A stretch of DNA of 64,000 nucleotides from Nocardioides immobilis (lineage in GTDB: Bacteria > Actinomycetota > Actinomycetes > Propionibacteriales > Nocardioidaceae), in assembly GCF_003515065.1 (NCBI RefSeq), contig NZ_QXGH01000024.1:1-64000 (forward strand), written 5' to 3'. Position 1 is the stretch's first letter. Each line of letters opens with the position of its first letter. The notes beneath the pieces were generated by a model. It saw nothing but the letters and a program-made list of their open reading frames with translations. It made no database searches and was not told the origin of the DNA. A program made the position numbers and the translations under genes. Of the stretch, positions 10,624-18,156 are shown piece by piece.

Positions 10624-12541
10624 GGGTCCGGGCGGAGTGGATCGGGTTGGCCTCGGCGAGGAAGTCGTCGAAGCGGTGCCCGGCGATCTTGGCGATCTCC
10701 AGCAGGGAGGCGGCGTGCTCCTGGTTCTCGCAGTTCGCCAGCCGGGTACGGCCCTCGTCGACGATCTTGTCGAAGGAGTCGGCGTCGCGGACGCAGATCA
10801 CCAGCGGGAAGCCGAACCGGTCACGGTAGGCCTCGGTGAGCTCGGCGAGCTCCTCCTGCTCGACGTCGCCGAGCCGGTGCAGACCGCGGGCCGACTGGTC
10901 GCGCAGCGACTCCTCACCGGTGAGCCCCTCGGCCACGACGGCCGAGCCGAGCTGCGGGTAGGCCTCGATGAGCTGGCGCTGCTCCTCCCGGGAGGCGCTG
11001 AACAGGGCCTCCTGGAACGACCGCCGCAGGTGGTGGGTGTCGCGGAACGGGCGCTGGTCGTAGGCACGCTCGACCACCCAGCGCGGTCCCTGGAACAGGC
11101 CGGCGAAGGTCTCCACGAACTGCTCGCGGCTCATCTTGTTGACCTGGTCCAGGCGGACCGAGTCGCCGGGCTGTCCCGCGACCGCGGGGCCGAAGTCCTT
11201 GCCGACGTGGTGGAAGACGAAGTTGAGCACGATCGCGGTCAGGCTGCCGAGGGTGATGCCGCTGCCGAAGATGATCTCGGCCCAGTCCGGCACCGCCTGG
11301 GCGACCTGCGGCTGTGCGGTGACGTACATCGCCAGCCCGACGCTGGTCGCCACGATCACGACGTTGCGGTGGTCGTTGAAGTCCACCCGCGAGAGGGTCT
11401 GGAACCCGACGACGGCGACGGTGGCGAACATCGCCAGCGCGGCACCACCGAGCACCGGGTGGGGGATCCCGGCGACGATCGCACCCGCCTTGGGGATCAG
11501 CCCGAGCAGGATCATGAACACGCCGGCGGCGGCGATGACGTACCGGCTCTTGATCCGGGTCAACCGCACCAGCCCGACGTTCTCGGCGAAGCAGGTGTAG
11601 GGGAAGGAGTTGAAGACGCCGCCGATCGTGGTGGCGAGACCGTCGGCGCGCAGCGCCCGGGCGATGTCCTCGCGGCCGACGCGCTTCTCCACGATCTCGC
11701 CCGTCGCGAACACGTCGCCGGTGGTCTCGACCGCGGTGATCAGCATGACGACGGACATCGAGACGATCGCGGCCAGCGAGAACTGCGGCCAGCCGAAGTG
11801 GAACGGCGTGGTCGCGCCGACCCAGCCGGAGCCTCCGACGGCGTCGAAGTGGGCGTCGCCCAGGGCCCAGGCGACCAGGGTGCCGGCGACGAGCCCGACC
11901 AGTACGGCGACCGTGGCCATGAAGCCCTTGAACACGCGCTGGATCACGACGATCAACGCGAGCGTGCCCATCGCGTAGGCGAGGTTCTTGCCGCTGGTGG
12001 GATCCAGGGCGGGTCCGCCTCCGCCGGCGGCGTCCATCGCGGCGACCGGGAGCAGGGCGATGCCGATGATCGTGATCACCGAGCCGGTCACGACCGGCGG
12101 GAAGAACCTGATCAGCTTGCTGAAGAACGGGGCGATCAGGAAGGTCAGCAGACCCGCGACGATCACGGCGCCGTAGATGGTGAGGAGGCCGTCGGTCCCG
12201 CCGCCCGCCGCTGCGCCGATCGCGATCATCGGGGAGACCGCGGTGAAGGTGACGCCCTGGAGCAGCGGCAGCCGGACGCCGACCTTCCAGAAGCCGACGC
12301 TCTGGATGATCGAGGCGATGCCGCAGGTGAAGAGGTCGGCGTTGATCAGGTGGATCAGCTGCTCGTCGGACAGGCCGATCGCGTTGCCGAGGAGGATCGG
12401 CACGATCACGGCTCCGGCGTAGAACGCCAGCACGTGCTGGGCGCCGTACACCGCCAGCTTGTGGACCGGCAGCACCTCGTCCACGGGGTGCTGGGCGCGG
12501 CGGGCCGGCGATCCGTCGGTTGCCTTGTTCCTGGATTTCAT
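10604..12541 (-). CDS. NCS2 nucleobase permease fused to OHCU decarboxylase-like domain
   Basis: This 645-residue protein is a fusion. Residues about 20-460 form an NCS2 (uracil/xanthine) permease with many membrane segments and the signature regions VTFTAVSPMIAIG, VETTGDVFATG and FNSFPYTCFAENVGLV. After about residue 470 comes a cytoplasmic domain resembling 2-oxo-4-hydroxy-4-carboxy-5-ureidoimidazoline decarboxylase (FVETFAGLFQGPRWVVERA, YRDRFGFPLVICV, EIAKIAGHRFDDF). The fusion would couple uptake of a purine to the step after urate oxidation. The usual HPDL motif carrying the catalytic His reads AYPQL here, so the enzyme half may be inactive or altered. ATG 12541 has GAAGGTG upstream; the 9-residue longer form is less likely. 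It is the first gene of the operon. Confidence 0.85.
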   Translation of the reverse strand: MKSRNKATDGSPARRAQHPVDEVLPVHKLAVYGAQHVLAFYAGAVIVPILLGNAIGLSDEQLIHLINADLFTCGIASIIQSVGFWKVGVRLPLLQGVTFTAVSPMIAIGAAAGGGTDGLLTIYGAVIVAGLLTFLIAPFFSKLIRFFPPVVTGSVITIIGIALLPVAAMDAAGGGGPALDPTSGKNLAYAMGTLALIVVIQRVFKGFMATVAVLVGLVAGTLVAWALGDAHFDAVGGSGWVGATTPFHFGWPQFSLAAIVSMSVVMLITAVETTGDVFATGEIVEKRVGREDIARALRADGLATTIGGVFNSFPYTCFAENVGLVRLTRIKSRYVIAAAGVFMILLGLIPKAGAIVAGIPHPVLGGAALAMFATVAVVGFQTLSRVDFNDHRNVVIVATSVGLAMYVTAQPQVAQAVPDWAEIIFGSGITLGSLTAIVLNFVFHHVGKDFGPAVAGQPGDSVRLDQVNKMSREQFVETFAGLFQGPRWVVERAYDQRPFRDTHHLRRSFQEALFSASREEQRQLIEAYPQLGSAVVAEGLTGEESLRDQSARGLHRLGDVEQEELAELTEAYRDRFGFPLVICVRDADSFDKIVDEGRTRLANCENQEHAASLLEIAKIAGHRFDDFLAEANPIHSARTRPVGKR

Positions 12542-12585
12542 GGGGCACCTTCTCGGGGCGAGGGGCATCAGCCTGTGACGAGAGA

Positions 12586-12602
12586 TTTCCGCCTAGCGGA
12601 AA
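12586..12602. promoter_or_regulatory. Palindromic operator candidate of the purine operon
   Basis: TTTCCGC-CTA-GCGGAAA is a perfect 7-bp inverted repeat. It lies 45 nt upstream of the permease ATG and just downstream of the predicted transcription start, a position suited to a repressor roadblock. I do not know the cognate regulator, and no regulator gene is adjacent. Confidence 0.55.
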
Positions 12603-12623
12603 CTGGATTACTTATCGTGGAAG

Positions 12624-12651
12624 ATTATGTGGCGCGCGTCACCAATGTCAA
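12624..12651 (-). promoter_or_regulatory. Sigma-70-type promoter of the purine operon
   Basis: On the minus strand, TTGACA (12651-12646) and CATAAT (12629-12624) are separated by 16 nt. This is a strong match for the primary sigma consensus in otherwise G+C-rich DNA, about 85 nt before the permease start. The minus 35 box is embedded in a second palindrome, TCAACA-GTT-TGTTGA (12648-12662), which may be a regulator site. Confidence 0.65.
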
Positions 12652-12669
12652 CAGTTTGTTGATATCGGG

Positions 12670-13491
12670 TTACGGGCGAGTCCGTCCACGCTCGGCTGCC
12701 CACCCGTCCAGGCGGGTGGCCTCGAGCGTGGCGAGGTCGACCATGGCCGCGGTGTCCTCGGGGACCGGCGTCCAGCCCTCCGCGTCGATGCCGCTGGAGA
12801 TGATGTGGGCGGTGTCCGTGGTGAGCCGGTAGTCCATCGCGAAGTACTCGTCGGTGTGGCGGTAGGGGATCTCGTCCTCGGAGGTGAACAGCTCGCGGAT
12901 CCCCTTGACCGGCGCCGGAGCGTGGCTGTTGATGTGGACGCCGTACATGTGGGTCGGGGTCATCAGGAGCGAGTTCAGGCTGGCCTCGGGGAACTCGCTG
13001 GTCAGTACACCGAGCGCCTGCTGGAGCCCGTCGGTGTCGTCGCCGGTCTCGGCGATGCACTGCAGGACGAAGCGGAAGTACCGCTCACTGTCGGTGTCGC
13101 CACGCAGCGCCCCCCGAGCGTCCCGGGTGAGCAGCCCCTCGAGCCGTTCGACGGGAGCGATGTGCCCGTTGTGAGCGAAGGCGTAGCCGCCCTCCACGAA
13201 CGGATGGGTGTTGTCCGGCGTCACCGGTAGGCCCGGGCTCGCCCACCGGAGATGCACGATGCCGGCACGGCCGAGCGGCTCCCGGGCAAGCCGGGAGTAC
13301 GTCGGGTCGTGGATGGCCGATTCGGCCGAGATCGTGCTGCGGATGGTGCCGGAGTCCGGATCGAGCCACGCCATGCCCCAGCCGTCGCCGTGCAGGGCGG
13401 TGAGGGCGGTGAACGCGTCGAAGTCCTCCTGTCCGAGCACCTCGACCACCGAGGTCGGACGGCGGCCGACAAAGCCGAGCAGACGACACAC
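12670..13491 (-). CDS. Class II glutamine amidotransferase (EgtC-like)
   Basis: Starting at GTG 13491 the protein begins Met-Cys-Arg-Leu-Leu-Gly. This places Cys2 as the N-terminal nucleophile of an Ntn-hydrolase after Met removal, which is why the longer frame is rejected; AAGGA lies 6 nt upstream. The 273 residues include HGDGWGMAW, LRWASPGLPV, NTHPF and FAHNGHI, all typical of class II amidotransferases of the EgtC/YafJ group that cleave a gamma-glutamyl amide. EgtC in ergothioneine synthesis is a close family member, but no egt genes adjoin it here, so the substrate is open. Confidence 0.8.
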   Translation of the reverse strand: MCRLLGFVGRRPTSVVEVLGQEDFDAFTALTALHGDGWGMAWLDPDSGTIRSTISAESAIHDPTYSRLAREPLGRAGIVHLRWASPGLPVTPDNTHPFVEGGYAFAHNGHIAPVERLEGLLTRDARGALRGDTDSERYFRFVLQCIAETGDDTDGLQQALGVLTSEFPEASLNSLLMTPTHMYGVHINSHAPAPVKGIRELFTSEDEIPYRHTDEYFAMDYRLTTDTAHIISSGIDAEGWTPVPEDTAAMVDLATLEATRLDGWAAERGRTRP

Positions 13492-13656
13492 ACCGGGTCC
13501 TTCGTGATGGCTTCCGAGCCGACTCGCGGCCCTTGTCCAGAATCCCGCGCACGATGTGCGCTGGCAACCCGCGCCTAGCGGCGCAGATCCTCGTCCGCGC
13601 CGCACGGGTGGATCGACCCACTCGCCGTGCGGGGCGCGCGTTGGGATACTGCGGCC

Positions 13657-15516
13657 ATGTCATCGCGGTCGCTGCCGACCCGTCAGCTGGCGACCGTGCT
13701 CTTCACCGACGTCGTCGACTCGACGAGACAGCTCGCACAGAGCGGGGACCAGGTCTGGGCCCGGCTGCTCGACGCCCTCGACGCCGTGAGCCGTTCCGAG
13801 GTACGGCGACGCGGCGGCGAGCTGGTCAAGTCCACGGGGGACGGGGCGCTGATGCTGCTGCCGAGCCCCACCGCGGCGATCGAGTGCGCGACCGCCCTGC
13901 ATGCCGCCGCCGGTCAGCTCGGCGTGACGCTCCGGATCGGGGCGCACACCGGCGAGGTGGAGCGTCGCGGGCTCGACGTCGCGGGGATGGCCGTGCATGT
14001 GGCAGCGCGACTGATGGGATCGGCCGGGTCGGGAGAGACCGTGGTCTCGGCCACGGTGCAGGCGCTCGCCTCCCCGGCCGCCGAGACGTACGACGACCGC
14101 GGCGAGCTGAGCCTCAAGGGGGTCCCGGTCCCGGTCCATGCGTTCGCCATCCGGCAAGCCTCGCCGCCGCCGGTCGCGTCCGCCCCTCTGCCCGTGGGCG
14201 ACGACAGGGACGCCGTCACCCGCCTGCTGCGCGAGCGCCGCTACGAGGAGGCTGCCGAGATCGCTCCCGAGGTCGACGCAGCCACCTTGGCCGAGGCCCT
14301 CCTCGCCGCGGGCGGCCGGGTGGAGTTCCTCGATGTCGACATCACGCTGGTCCGGATGCTGCAGGACGTCCTGGACCGCCTCCCTGCCGACGACGCCGTC
14401 ACGCGCTCGCGGACGGCTGCCAAGCTCGCCTTCGAGCTGCGCGGCGATCCGTCCACGGCCCAGGACCGGCGTGACCTGCTCGACCTGGCCACCCAGCTTG
14501 CGGAGTCGGCGGGCGATGCGCAGGCCGCGTCCGAAGCCCTCCTGGCCACGGTCAACTCCCTCTGGGAGCCGACAGGTGCGTTGGACCGGCTGAGTGCGGC
14601 GGAGCGCGTCATCACCCTCACCCGGCGGACCAACGACGTCGACCACGAGCTGGAGGCCCGTCTCGCCCGCCTCCATGCGCTCGTGGAGGTGTGGCGCATC
14701 CACGACGCCGGGCTCGAGCTCGCGACGTACGCGAGGCTGGCGGCCCGGCTCGATCGACCCGAGCTGAACGTCTTCGTGGCGTCGCGGCGCGGGATGCTGG
14801 CGCAGATCAGCGGCCGGTACGACGAGCAGGCCCGCCAGGGCGAGATCGCGTACACGAACGCGGTCGCTGCCGGCATGCCTGACGCGGAGCGGCTGCGCAT
14901 GTCGCACCTGTTCCCGATCGAGCGGGACTGCGGGACCGGGCCGGACCTGTTCGAGGCCGGCCTGGAGATGCTCAGGGAGCTCACGGGCATCATGCCGGGC
15001 AACTTCTACGAGGCCGATGTCGCCTGGGTGCTACTGACCCTCGGGCGCCGGGACGAGGCACGCACCGAGCTGGCCCGGGCCCTCCCGCCGCTGTTGACGT
15101 CGTCGGGCTACCGCTGGTTGTTCTCGGCCGTCCTGGCCGCGGAGACGACCGCGGAGGTCGGCTCGGCGGAGGCCTGTCAGCGGCTGTACGACGCCTTGCT
15201 CCCGCATCAGGATCTCCTGGCGTGCGTCGGACCGACCTTCGGAGGCGGCGTGGGCGAGCGGCTCGGCCTCCTCGCTCTGCGCCTCGGGCGGACCGACGAG
15301 GCCCTGGAGCGGCTGGCGCGCGCCGTCGGCGACTTCGACGAGATCGCCGCTCTGCCGTGGGCGACCCGCGCGCGGGTCCACCTCGCCTCCGCCCTGCGGT
15401 CGGCGGGTGACATCGAAGGAGCCGACAGCCGGCTCGCGGAGGCCAAGGACACGGCTCGGGCGCTCGGGATGGCGAGGATGCTCGCCCAGATCGAGGCCGA
15501 GGACGGCGGTCGCTAG
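13657..15516 (+). CDS. Class III adenylate/guanylate cyclase with helical-repeat C-terminal region
   Basis: This 619-residue protein has an N-terminal cyclase catalytic domain (about residues 8-170). The metal-binding Asp pair lies in VLFTDVVDSTRQL and KSTGDGALMLL, with later LRIGAHTGEVE, HVAARLMGSAGSGETVVS and LKGVPVPVHAF. The remaining 430 residues are Ala/Leu-rich helices with TPR-like spacing (AAEIAPE, EALLAA, ALERLARAV). This architecture is common in actinobacteria and links cyclic nucleotide production to a protein-interaction module. No HTH or AAA domain is visible. ATG 13657 was chosen over upstream in-frame codons because homology starts at residue 10. The stop overlaps the convergent stop at 15513. 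Confidence 0.8.
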   Translation: MSSRSLPTRQLATVLFTDVVDSTRQLAQSGDQVWARLLDALDAVSRSEVRRRGGELVKSTGDGALMLLPSPTAAIECATALHAAAGQLGVTLRIGAHTGEVERRGLDVAGMAVHVAARLMGSAGSGETVVSATVQALASPAAETYDDRGELSLKGVPVPVHAFAIRQASPPPVASAPLPVGDDRDAVTRLLRERRYEEAAEIAPEVDAATLAEALLAAGGRVEFLDVDITLVRMLQDVLDRLPADDAVTRSRTAAKLAFELRGDPSTAQDRRDLLDLATQLAESAGDAQAASEALLATVNSLWEPTGALDRLSAAERVITLTRRTNDVDHELEARLARLHALVEVWRIHDAGLELATYARLAARLDRPELNVFVASRRGMLAQISGRYDEQARQGEIAYTNAVAAGMPDAERLRMSHLFPIERDCGTGPDLFEAGLEMLRELTGIMPGNFYEADVAWVLLTLGRRDEARTELARALPPLLTSSGYRWLFSAVLAAETTAEVGSAEACQRLYDALLPHQDLLACVGPTFGGGVGERLGLLALRLGRTDEALERLARAVGDFDEIAALPWATRARVHLASALRSAGDIEGADSRLAEAKDTARALGMARMLAQIEAEDGGR

Positions 15517-16613
15517 TCTGCGGCGCTCGACCTGAGCGCGCGACGCGGAAGGCCGACGACGTACTCCAGCGGTCCGCGTCGGCCCCAGGTGACGAAAGCC
15601 GCGCCGACCGCCAGAAGCACCAGGATGTGCCAGCCGTAGGCCCGCGGATCGTCCGGCGGCCACACGTCCGGCGTGCGCAGGACGACGTGCAGGCTGTAGA
15701 GGGTGAGCGTCATCGTGCCGGCGCCGAACAGGACGGCGAGGAAGCTCACGCCACCCGCGGGTAGCGCGCGCTCGAGGAGCAGGCAGGTCGCGATCACCAG
15801 CAGCGCGCTTCCGATGGTCTGCGCGAGGTCGAACGGCGTCGCACTGTGCGGGGCGACCAGCAGCAGCCACGACCAGTCGCCGTCGGCGGGCGGGGTTCCG
15901 AACATCCCGCGGGCGTACCTGTTGCTGACCGCGGGGTCGGTCACCGCGCGCGAGACCTGGGTCGCGAGGATCGCGAGTGCCAGACCCCCGACGGCGAGGG
16001 CGACGAGCAGGCGGCGGTCCCGCAGGTCGCAGCGACCGAGGGCCATGCCCGCCAGCAGGTAGGCGAGCCACGGGATCGCCGGGTAGTAGCCGGTGAGCAG
16101 CAGCTCACTCGCCAGCTGCCAGGGATCGCCGAGCTGGTCGAAGGCGGGGCTTGCGAAGCCGCGATCGGGAAGCTCCGGACGCACGAGGTGGGAGACGATC
16201 GGAGCCAGCACGACCCACGCGGTGGCGAAGAGCGCGAGAGTGCGGGCGCGCAGGCCGACGAACGGCAGTCCGAGCAGGAACAGCACGCCGTAGTAGGTGA
16301 GGATGATCGCGAGACCGCTGTCCGGCACAGCGAGCAGGAGGCCGAGCGCGGCGATCAACAGCGCCCGGATGGCGAGTCCCGCGGATGCCAGCATCCGGTC
16401 CCGGCCATGGAGCGGGTCGCGCCTCCCGGTCATCAGCGCGAGGCTGACCCCGGCGAGGACGGCGAACAGTGCCGACGCCCGACCGCCGGCCAGCCACTGG
16501 TTGAAGGACAGGTCGCCCTCGGGCGTGAAGTCGAGGAGGACGTGCGTGGCGACCATCCCCAGGAGAGCGACGCAGCGGGCGACGTCGAGTCCCACCAGCC
16601 GATCGCGCGCCAT
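15513..16613 (-). CDS. Acyltransferase-like membrane protein (DUF1624/HGSNAT-type)
   Basis: This 366-residue protein has about ten membrane segments. It begins with RLVGLDVARCVALLGMVATH, the family pattern with the catalytic-type His of heparan-alpha-glucosaminide N-acetyltransferase-like and DUF418/DUF1624 proteins. YYPAIPWLAYLLAGMALGR and LYSLHVVL are also typical. It probably transfers an acyl group across or at the membrane; the substrate is unknown. It converges with the cyclase gene, sharing the CTAG at the two stops, and is divergent from the nitroreductase 92 bp away. Confidence 0.75.
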   Translation of the reverse strand: MARDRLVGLDVARCVALLGMVATHVLLDFTPEGDLSFNQWLAGGRASALFAVLAGVSLALMTGRRDPLHGRDRMLASAGLAIRALLIAALGLLLAVPDSGLAIILTYYGVLFLLGLPFVGLRARTLALFATAWVVLAPIVSHLVRPELPDRGFASPAFDQLGDPWQLASELLLTGYYPAIPWLAYLLAGMALGRCDLRDRRLLVALAVGGLALAILATQVSRAVTDPAVSNRYARGMFGTPPADGDWSWLLLVAPHSATPFDLAQTIGSALLVIATCLLLERALPAGGVSFLAVLFGAGTMTLTLYSLHVVLRTPDVWPPDDPRAYGWHILVLLAVGAAFVTWGRRGPLEYVVGLPRRALRSSAAD

Positions 16614-16705
16614 CCCGGCACTCTGGCACGGTCGCCTTGCTCGGATAAGTCCACGGCGATCCGCCGGCTCGATACTCTGCGGCGACCGACCGCGGGAGGA
16701 CGCAC

Positions 16706-17368
16706 ATGGACCTGTACGAGGTGATGCGGACGACGTCCGCCGTACGCGAGTTCACCGACGAGCCGCTACCGGACGACGTGCTCCGCACGATCCTGGACAA
16801 CGCGCGGTTCGCACCGAGCGGCGGCAACCGTCAGGGCACCCAGGTCCTCGTCGTGCGCGACCTGGGGGCGAGACGGAGGCTGGCGGAGCTGACGATCCCG
16901 GGAGCGCGCCGCTACACCGCGCAGCGGGAGGCGGGGGAGGGACCGTGGAACCCGGTCATCCCGACCCGGCTGTCGGACGACGAGATCGCGGCGACCGACG
17001 TACCGGACTACTGGACGACCCCGCTCCTCGAGGCGGCGGTGGTCCTGGTCGTGTGCGTCGACCTGCGGGTGGTCGCCGCGGTGGACCAGGCCCTGGAGCG
17101 CGTCGGCATCGTCGGGGGAGCCTCGGTCTACCCGCTGGTGTGGAACATCCTGCTGGCGGCCCGGCACGAGGGCTTCGGCGGGACGATCACGACGATGGCG
17201 ATCGCGGAGGAGCCGCGGGTCCGCGCGCTCTTCGGCATCCCCGAGGAGTACGCCGTCGCCTGCGTCGTGCCGCTCGGCAAGCCGGTTCGCCAGCTCACCA
17301 AGCTGTCCCGCGTTAGTGTCGAGGACCTGACCCGACGCGAGAACTGGGAAGGTGGGCCGCTGTCGTGA
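16706..17368 (+). CDS. Nitroreductase-family flavoprotein
   Basis: This 220-residue protein has the FMN-binding nitroreductase fold: MRTTSAVREFTDEPLPDDVL, FAPSGGNRQGTQVLVVRD, and a C-terminal PLGKPV segment. Members use NAD(P)H and FMN to reduce nitro groups, quinones or related substrates. The middle (GASVYPLVWNILLAARHEG) is the usual dimer-interface helix. Its stop overlaps the GTG of the VOC gene (GTGA), so the two are one operon, and the VOC partner may act on the same compound. No substrate can be assigned. Confidence 0.85.
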   Translation: MDLYEVMRTTSAVREFTDEPLPDDVLRTILDNARFAPSGGNRQGTQVLVVRDLGARRRLAELTIPGARRYTAQREAGEGPWNPVIPTRLSDDEIAATDVPDYWTTPLLEAAVVLVVCVDLRVVAAVDQALERVGIVGGASVYPLVWNILLAARHEGFGGTITTMAIAEEPRVRALFGIPEEYAVACVVPLGKPVRQLTKLSRVSVEDLTRRENWEGGPLS

Positions 17369-17880
17369 CGAGTGGCTCGGACAAGCCGGAGATCGACCTG
17401 GCGGCGATCGACGCCGAGCGCGAGCGGATCCGGGCGACGTACCTGAAGCCGGCCGAGACGCGGCCACGCTCCACGGCCCGCGGGCTGCACCACTTCGCGA
17501 TCGTGGCGCGCGACGTCGAGGAGACGGTGCGGTTCTACCAGGACGTGCTCGGGTTCCCGTTGACGGACATCTTCGAGAACCGTGACTACCAGGGCTCGAA
17601 CCACTTCTTCTTCGACATCGGCAACGACAACCTGATCGCCTTCTTCGACTTCCCGGGCCTGGACGTCGGCCCGTACGCCGAGGTGATGGGCGGGCTCCAC
17701 CACATCGCCATCTCGGTCGAGCCGGAGAAGTGGGAGCGCCTCAAGGCGAACCTCGACGAGGCGGGCGTCGACTACCAGAGCGAGAGCGGCACCTCGATCT
17801 ACTTCCGGGACCCCAACGGTGCCCGGCTCGAGCTGATCGCCGACCCGTTGGGGGAAATGTACGGCACGAAGGTGCTGTAG
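17365..17880 (+). CDS. VOC-family (glyoxalase/dioxygenase-like) protein
   Basis: This 171-residue protein has an extra N-terminal helix of about 40 residues before a VOC domain. Paired beta-alpha-beta modules are seen: GLHHFAIVARDVEETVRFYQ, then HHIAISVE, and YFRDPNGARLELI with the metal-ligand Glu. It may be a metal-dependent lyase, isomerase or dioxygenase, or a binding protein. GTG 17365 overlaps the nitroreductase stop. The function is not predictable beyond the family. Confidence 0.8.
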   Translation: MTSGSDKPEIDLAAIDAERERIRATYLKPAETRPRSTARGLHHFAIVARDVEETVRFYQDVLGFPLTDIFENRDYQGSNHFFFDIGNDNLIAFFDFPGLDVGPYAEVMGGLHHIAISVEPEKWERLKANLDEAGVDYQSESGTSIYFRDPNGARLELIADPLGEMYGTKVL

Positions 17881-17964
17881 CCAGGACGCTCGGGTTTCCC
17901 GCACCTCCGAGCGAGCGGCCACCGCCAAGGAGGAAGGGCGCGACCTGATCGTGTTCGACCTACA

Positions 17965-17990
17965 GGGGTGATCCGTCGGGGTGATCCGGC
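17965..17990 (+). repeat. Tandem 13-bp repeat upstream of the subtilase gene
   Basis: GGGGTGATCCGTC is followed directly by GGGGTGATCCGGC, with a degenerate third unit (GGGGACCGATCGG). It lies in the 276-bp gap before the secreted protease gene, so it may be a regulator-binding array. Nothing else was recognised in this gap apart from the ribosome site. Confidence 0.4.
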
Positions 17991-18156
17991 GGGGACCGAT
18001 CGGACAGTTTTCGTCAACTGAGCCCGAGCGGGATCCGACTTGCATCACACTGACCTCGAGGGAGCTTCAGTGACCCAGCACTGAGGCGTGTGGTGCCAGC
18101 ACATCAGCCATCGCTGATGACCGTTGCGTGCCCGGGGAAAGAGGGGGAGTCCGAGC

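Noticed and set aside
12670..13605. Longer start of the glutamine amidotransferase at 13605
   Set aside because: It would bury the N-terminal nucleophile Cys; GTG 13491 places Cys at position 2.
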